A DNA stretch of 64,000 bases from Microbulbifer sp. HZ11 (GTDB taxonomy: Bacteria; Pseudomonadota; Gammaproteobacteria; Pseudomonadales; Cellvibrionaceae), in NCBI RefSeq assembly GCF_000708675.1, contig NZ_JELR01000002.1:248001-312000 (forward strand). Direction: 5' to 3'. Below are positions 61,083 through 64,000 of the stretch, piece after piece. Position 1 is the stretch's first letter, and each line of letters starts with the position of its first letter. A model generated the notes under the pieces. That model searched no databases, was not told the origin of the DNA, and was given only the letters and a program-made list of their open reading frames with translations. A program made the position numbers and the translations under genes.

Positions 61083-61463
61083 TTATTTACTAACGGCTTC
61101 ATCAGCCTGGAGATCGGATGCCTGCGGACGCGTAGCAGGCGCAGCTTCAGATTCGGCCGCCCGGGACAGCTGGCTGACCAGCTGCTCGGCAAGCCCCAAC
61201 CCGCGGCCGGATAGGTGTGAAGAGAGCTGCTGGTCAAACATGGATTCGTAAAAGCGAGTCGCTGAGCTGTTCATCAGGCCCGAGCGAGGTGTTGCCTCGC
61301 GCATACTTTTCATCATCTGATGCAGGAACAATGCCTCAAACTGCTCGGCCGCTGCCTGCAATGAGGCATTTTTATCTCCGCGCGGCACATCGCTATTCAG
61401 TTTCAGGCGATTAAGCCCCTGCACATCCAGGGCCAAACCGGCCCGCGTATCCGTCGGGGACAT
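61083..61463 (-). CDS. flgJ: Rod-capping protein FlgJ, single-domain form
   Basis: 126 aa, corresponding only to the N-terminal rod-cap domain: AAAEQFEALFLHQMMKSMREATPRSGLMNSSATRFYESMFDQQLSSHLSGRGLGLAEQLVSQL. The C-terminal peptidoglycan hydrolase domain (about 150 aa more in enteric FlgJ) is absent, with no remnant before flgK. A separate muramidase must open the wall; none is visible here. Overlaps the flgI stop by 1 nt. Confidence 0.92.
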   Translation of the reverse strand: MSPTDTRAGLALDVQGLNRLKLNSDVPRGDKNASLQAAAEQFEALFLHQMMKSMREATPRSGLMNSSATRFYESMFDQQLSSHLSGRGLGLAEQLVSQLSRAAESEAAPATRPQASDLQADEAVSK

Positions 61464-62578
61464 CAGATTACCTCCAGTTCTGCACGCAACGCACCTGCTG
61501 CTTTGAGCGCTTCCAGAATGGTCATTAGATCCGTGGGTGTCGCACCGAGTGCATTGAGCGCATCAACTACCTCCATCAGATCGGCGCCTTCGACAAACTT
61601 GAGAGCACCCACCTGTTCTCTGACGGAAATATCACTGTCCGGAACAACCACCGAGCGCCCGTCACCAAATGGTGATGGTTGACTTACGCCAAACGCAGTA
61701 TCGATCACTACCGACAGATTACCGTGTGCTACGGCTGCCGGGCCAAGCGTAACCTGGCCGTTCAGTACTACCGCGCCACTGCGGGCATTGAGAACCACCC
61801 GCGCGGGTGGAGCCTGCGGCGTCACATTGATTTGCTGAACCCGGGCGATAAAGCGCACTCTCTCATTGTCAGTATCGGGGCTGTGTATACGTACCAATCC
61901 GGCATCTACCGCGCCCGCGATCTGACTGCCAAACGTGCGGTTGATTGCCTGAACCACACGCTCCGCTGTCGTAAAATCCGCATCACGCAAGTGCAAGTCG
62001 AGATACCCACCGGCTCCGAGCGCCACAGGAACTTCCCGCTCCACTAAAGCACCTCCGGCAATGCGCCCCCCGGCCTGCTGGTTGACCTGCACACTGGACC
62101 CTCCCGCCTCAGCACCAGCGCCACCAACGACGAGATTTCCCTGGGCCACGGCGTAGGTATTACCATCCAGCCCCTTGAGAGGCGTCATCAGCAATGTGCC
62201 GCCCCGCAGACTGCGGGCATTACCTACCGACGACACAACCACGTCCAGTCGCTGACCTGGTCGCGAAAAGGGCGGCAGACTAGCGGTCACCATTACGCCG
62301 GCGACATTGCGCAGTTGCATATTGGTCCCGGCAGGAATCGTGATCCCCAGCTGCGAAAACATATTACTGAGACTCTGAGTGGTAAACGGAGTCTGCATGG
62401 TCTGGTCCCCGCTACCATCCAGACCGACCACCAGTCCATACCCCACCAGTTGGTTATCGCGTACACCGGAAAAATCTGCCAGTTCTCGAATCGGCGTGGC
62501 GGCTGCCAGAGAGCTCAGAGCTGTACTCAAGCCCACAACAACCAACAGGAGAATGGGCAATGGCAATAATTTACGCAT
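61463..62578 (-). CDS. flgI: Flagellar P-ring protein FlgI
   Basis: 371-aa periplasmic bushing protein with signal peptide ([24 protein letters not shown]). [52 protein letters not shown] and C-terminal [48 protein letters not shown] are highly conserved family blocks. Follows flgH by 31 bp. Confidence 0.98.
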   Translation of the reverse strand: MRKLLPLPILLLVVVGLSTALSSLAAATPIRELADFSGVRDNQLVGYGLVVGLDGSGDQTMQTPFTTQSLSNMFSQLGITIPAGTNMQLRNVAGVMVTASLPPFSRPGQRLDVVVSSVGNARSLRGGTLLMTPLKGLDGNTYAVAQGNLVVGGAGAEAGGSSVQVNQQAGGRIAGGALVEREVPVALGAGGYLDLHLRDADFTTAERVVQAINRTFGSQIAGAVDAGLVRIHSPDTDNERVRFIARVQQINVTPQAPPARVVLNARSGAVVLNGQVTLGPAAVAHGNLSVVIDTAFGVSQPSPFGDGRSVVVPDSDISVREQVGALKFVEGADLMEVVDALNALGATPTDLMTILEALKAAGALRAELEVI

Positions 62579-62609
62579 GGCTTTTTCGCTGTTAAATGGG
62601 AAAGGATGA

Positions 62610-63284
62610 TTAATAAGGAGCGATATTCAATAAAAGTCGCTGCAGCCAACCCATGGTCTGGGCTTCGTTGATATACCCATCGCCAACATACTCAATACGC
62701 GCATCGGCTACCTGGGTCGACAGCACCGAGTTTTCGCCGCTGATTTCACGAGGGTCGACGATACCGGAAAAACGGATAAACTCGGTGCCCTGATTGATGC
62801 GGATCTGCTTCTCGCCGCGAACGCGCAGATTTCGGTTGGGTAAGACTTCAAGCACCGTCACCGTCAGCGTACCGGAAAACGTATTGCGGGCTTCGGCTCC
62901 ACCGCCACCTTCGAAATTTGAGCTGCCGCTAATATCCAGTCCATACTCGGCCAGCTTTTCCAGCCCCAGGGGAGCAGTATCCGCCGTAAAGATGGATTCG
63001 CCTTCACGGTCTGCATTCACCTCGGAATTCTTCGATGCGCTGACCTGTTCGTTGAATACAACGGTAAGTAGGTCGCCGCTCATACGCGGACGATAGTCCT
63101 CAAACAGAGGACGATAGCCAGACTCCGATTGATAGACGGATCCATTAGCCCTCGGTGTCGGCGGCAGAGGAATTTCCACCCACTCAGGCTCACCGGCCAA
63201 TGAAGACTGCGGTATCTGTGCACAGCCCGAAACAAGAAAAAATATGGTGAGCACTGAAAAGAAAGTAAGGCGTAGCATAAGCAT
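62610..63284 (-). CDS. flgH: Flagellar L-ring lipoprotein FlgH
   Basis: 224-aa outer-membrane ring lipoprotein. Signal with lipobox LVSGC, lipidated Cys at residue 21. Conserved [77 protein letters not shown] and the C-terminal [31 protein letters not shown]. Its ATG overlaps the flgG stop by 1 nt. Confidence 0.97.
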   Translation of the reverse strand: MLMLRLTFFSVLTIFFLVSGCAQIPQSSLAGEPEWVEIPLPPTPRANGSVYQSESGYRPLFEDYRPRMSGDLLTVVFNEQVSASKNSEVNADREGESIFTADTAPLGLEKLAEYGLDISGSSNFEGGGGAEARNTFSGTLTVTVLEVLPNRNLRVRGEKQIRINQGTEFIRFSGIVDPREISGENSVLSTQVADARIEYVGDGYINEAQTMGWLQRLLLNIAPY

Positions 63285-64000
63285 TACAACTGAGCCAGAC
63301 GGGAGAGCATTTCGTCAGAGGTTTGTACAGCTTTGCTATTGATTTCATAGGCGCGTTGAGTCTGGATCATATTGACCATTTCTTCCACTACGTTGACATT
63401 GGAAGTCTCCACAAATGACTGGTAGAGACTACCGGCACCGTTTACGCCGGGAATGCTTTCACTGCGCATTCCGGACGCGCTGGTTTCCAGAAACAGGTTT
63501 TCACCAATGGCTTGCAGACCGGCTGGGTTGACGAACGTCGACAAAGTTAATTGCCCTACCTCGATACTCTGCGTGGAACCGGGCTCAGTGATCGAAACAA
63601 GTCCATCTCTTCCCACAGTGACTGATAATGCGTTCTCGGGAATAATTACTGCGGGCTCCAGCGGGTAACCACTTGCGGTAACCATCTGCCCGTTCTGATC
63701 CAGCTGAAAGCTGCCGTCCCGGGAAAATGCTGTACTACCGTCAGGCATACGCACCTGAAAAAAGCCAGCGCCGTTAATGGCGAGGTCACGGGAGTTGCCG
63801 GTATTCTCCAGGCCTCCCTGAGAATGCAGCCGCTCGGTGGCGACCGGACGTACGCCGGTTCCCACCTGCATTCCAGAAGGCAGAGTATTCTGGATATCAT
63901 TGCGCGCACCGGGCTGACGCATATTCTGGTACAGGAGGTCCTCAAATACCGCCCGGGATTTTTTGAAACCATTGGTGCTGACGTTTGCCAGGTTGTTGGC
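63284..64000 (-). CDS. flgG: Distal rod protein FlgG (5' end beyond window)
   Basis: The frame is open to the right edge; translation there begins [26 protein letters not shown], so about 22 N-terminal residues are missing. [55 protein letters not shown] and the C-terminal [42 protein letters not shown] are typical of FlgG. An internal ATG at 63922 is not the start. flgB-flgF are presumably to the right. Confidence 0.97.
   Translation of the reverse strand, partial: ANNLANVSTNGFKKSRAVFEDLLYQNMRQPGARNDIQNTLPSGMQVGTGVRPVATERLHSQGGLENTGNSRDLAINGAGFFQVRMPDGSTAFSRDGSFQLDQNGQMVTASGYPLEPAVIIPENALSVTVGRDGLVSITEPGSTQSIEVGQLTLSTFVNPAGLQAIGENLFLETSASGMRSESIPGVNGAGSLYQSFVETSNVNVVEEMVNMIQTQRAYEINSKAVQTSDEMLSRLAQL

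Overview
The window looks like chromosomal DNA of a marine, Gram-negative gammaproteobacterium. The housekeeping proteins (MetR, DeaD, GalU, GltX) and the dense, TTG/GTG-tolerant coding fit a Cellvibrionales/Microbulbifer-like host, but that genus-level placement is only an impression. Three large accessory modules sit among ordinary housekeeping genes: a group 2 (ABC-transporter) capsule locus, an alternate (CS1/CFA/I-type) chaperone-usher pilus, and a self-contained FlhDC-type flagellar cluster that runs off the right edge.

Layout. 1-3.9 kb: partial metR, a cytochrome b561, a tandem palindromic-repeat array, and the DEAD-box helicase deaD. 4.2-29.8 kb: a long single-direction (minus) capsule locus. 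Read in the transcription direction it is kpsM-kpsT-kpsE-kpsD, rfbA-rfbC-rfbD-rfbB (dTDP-rhamnose), then glycosyltransferases, two sulfotransferases, a polysaccharide pyruvyltransferase, a truncated metallo-beta-lactamase-fold remnant, kpsC, a phytanoyl-CoA-dioxygenase-like protein and kpsS. An ops/JUMPstart-like element lies upstream of kpsM, and a run of ten G lies directly before the kpsS ATG. 30.0-33.3 kb: tRNA-Ala(GGC), galU (UDP-glucose supply) and gltX. 33.6-40.1 kb: the pilus genes, split into a plus-strand block (major subunit, usher, two tip-type proteins) and a convergent minus-strand block (small subunit, chaperone).

40.3-64 kb: the flagellar cluster. It contains the master regulators flhDC; flhX, a second fliK, fliT, fliS and fliD; fliC; fliE divergent from a continuous fliFGHIJKLMNOPQR operon; and, convergent to that, flgGHIJKL with flgG cut by the window edge. 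The gene order, FlhDC and the flagellin sequence resemble the enterobacterial/betaproteobacterial system rather than the polar Pseudomonas/Vibrio type. flhA, full flhB, fliA, flgM and the motor and chemotaxis genes are not in the window.

How the parts connect. Near-consensus sigma-28 (FliA) promoters can be read upstream of fliC, fliD and flgK. The best match of all lies upstream of the minus-strand pilus subunit/chaperone genes, immediately downstream of flhC. This suggests that part of the pilus belongs to the late flagellar regulon, and it is the most interesting lead here. Two perfect TGTGA-N6-TCACA palindromes overlap the predicted -35 regions of galU and of the pilin gene. Dispersed palindromic repeats of one broad family sit next to the stop codons of deaD, rfbC and gltX and between rfbB and rfbD.
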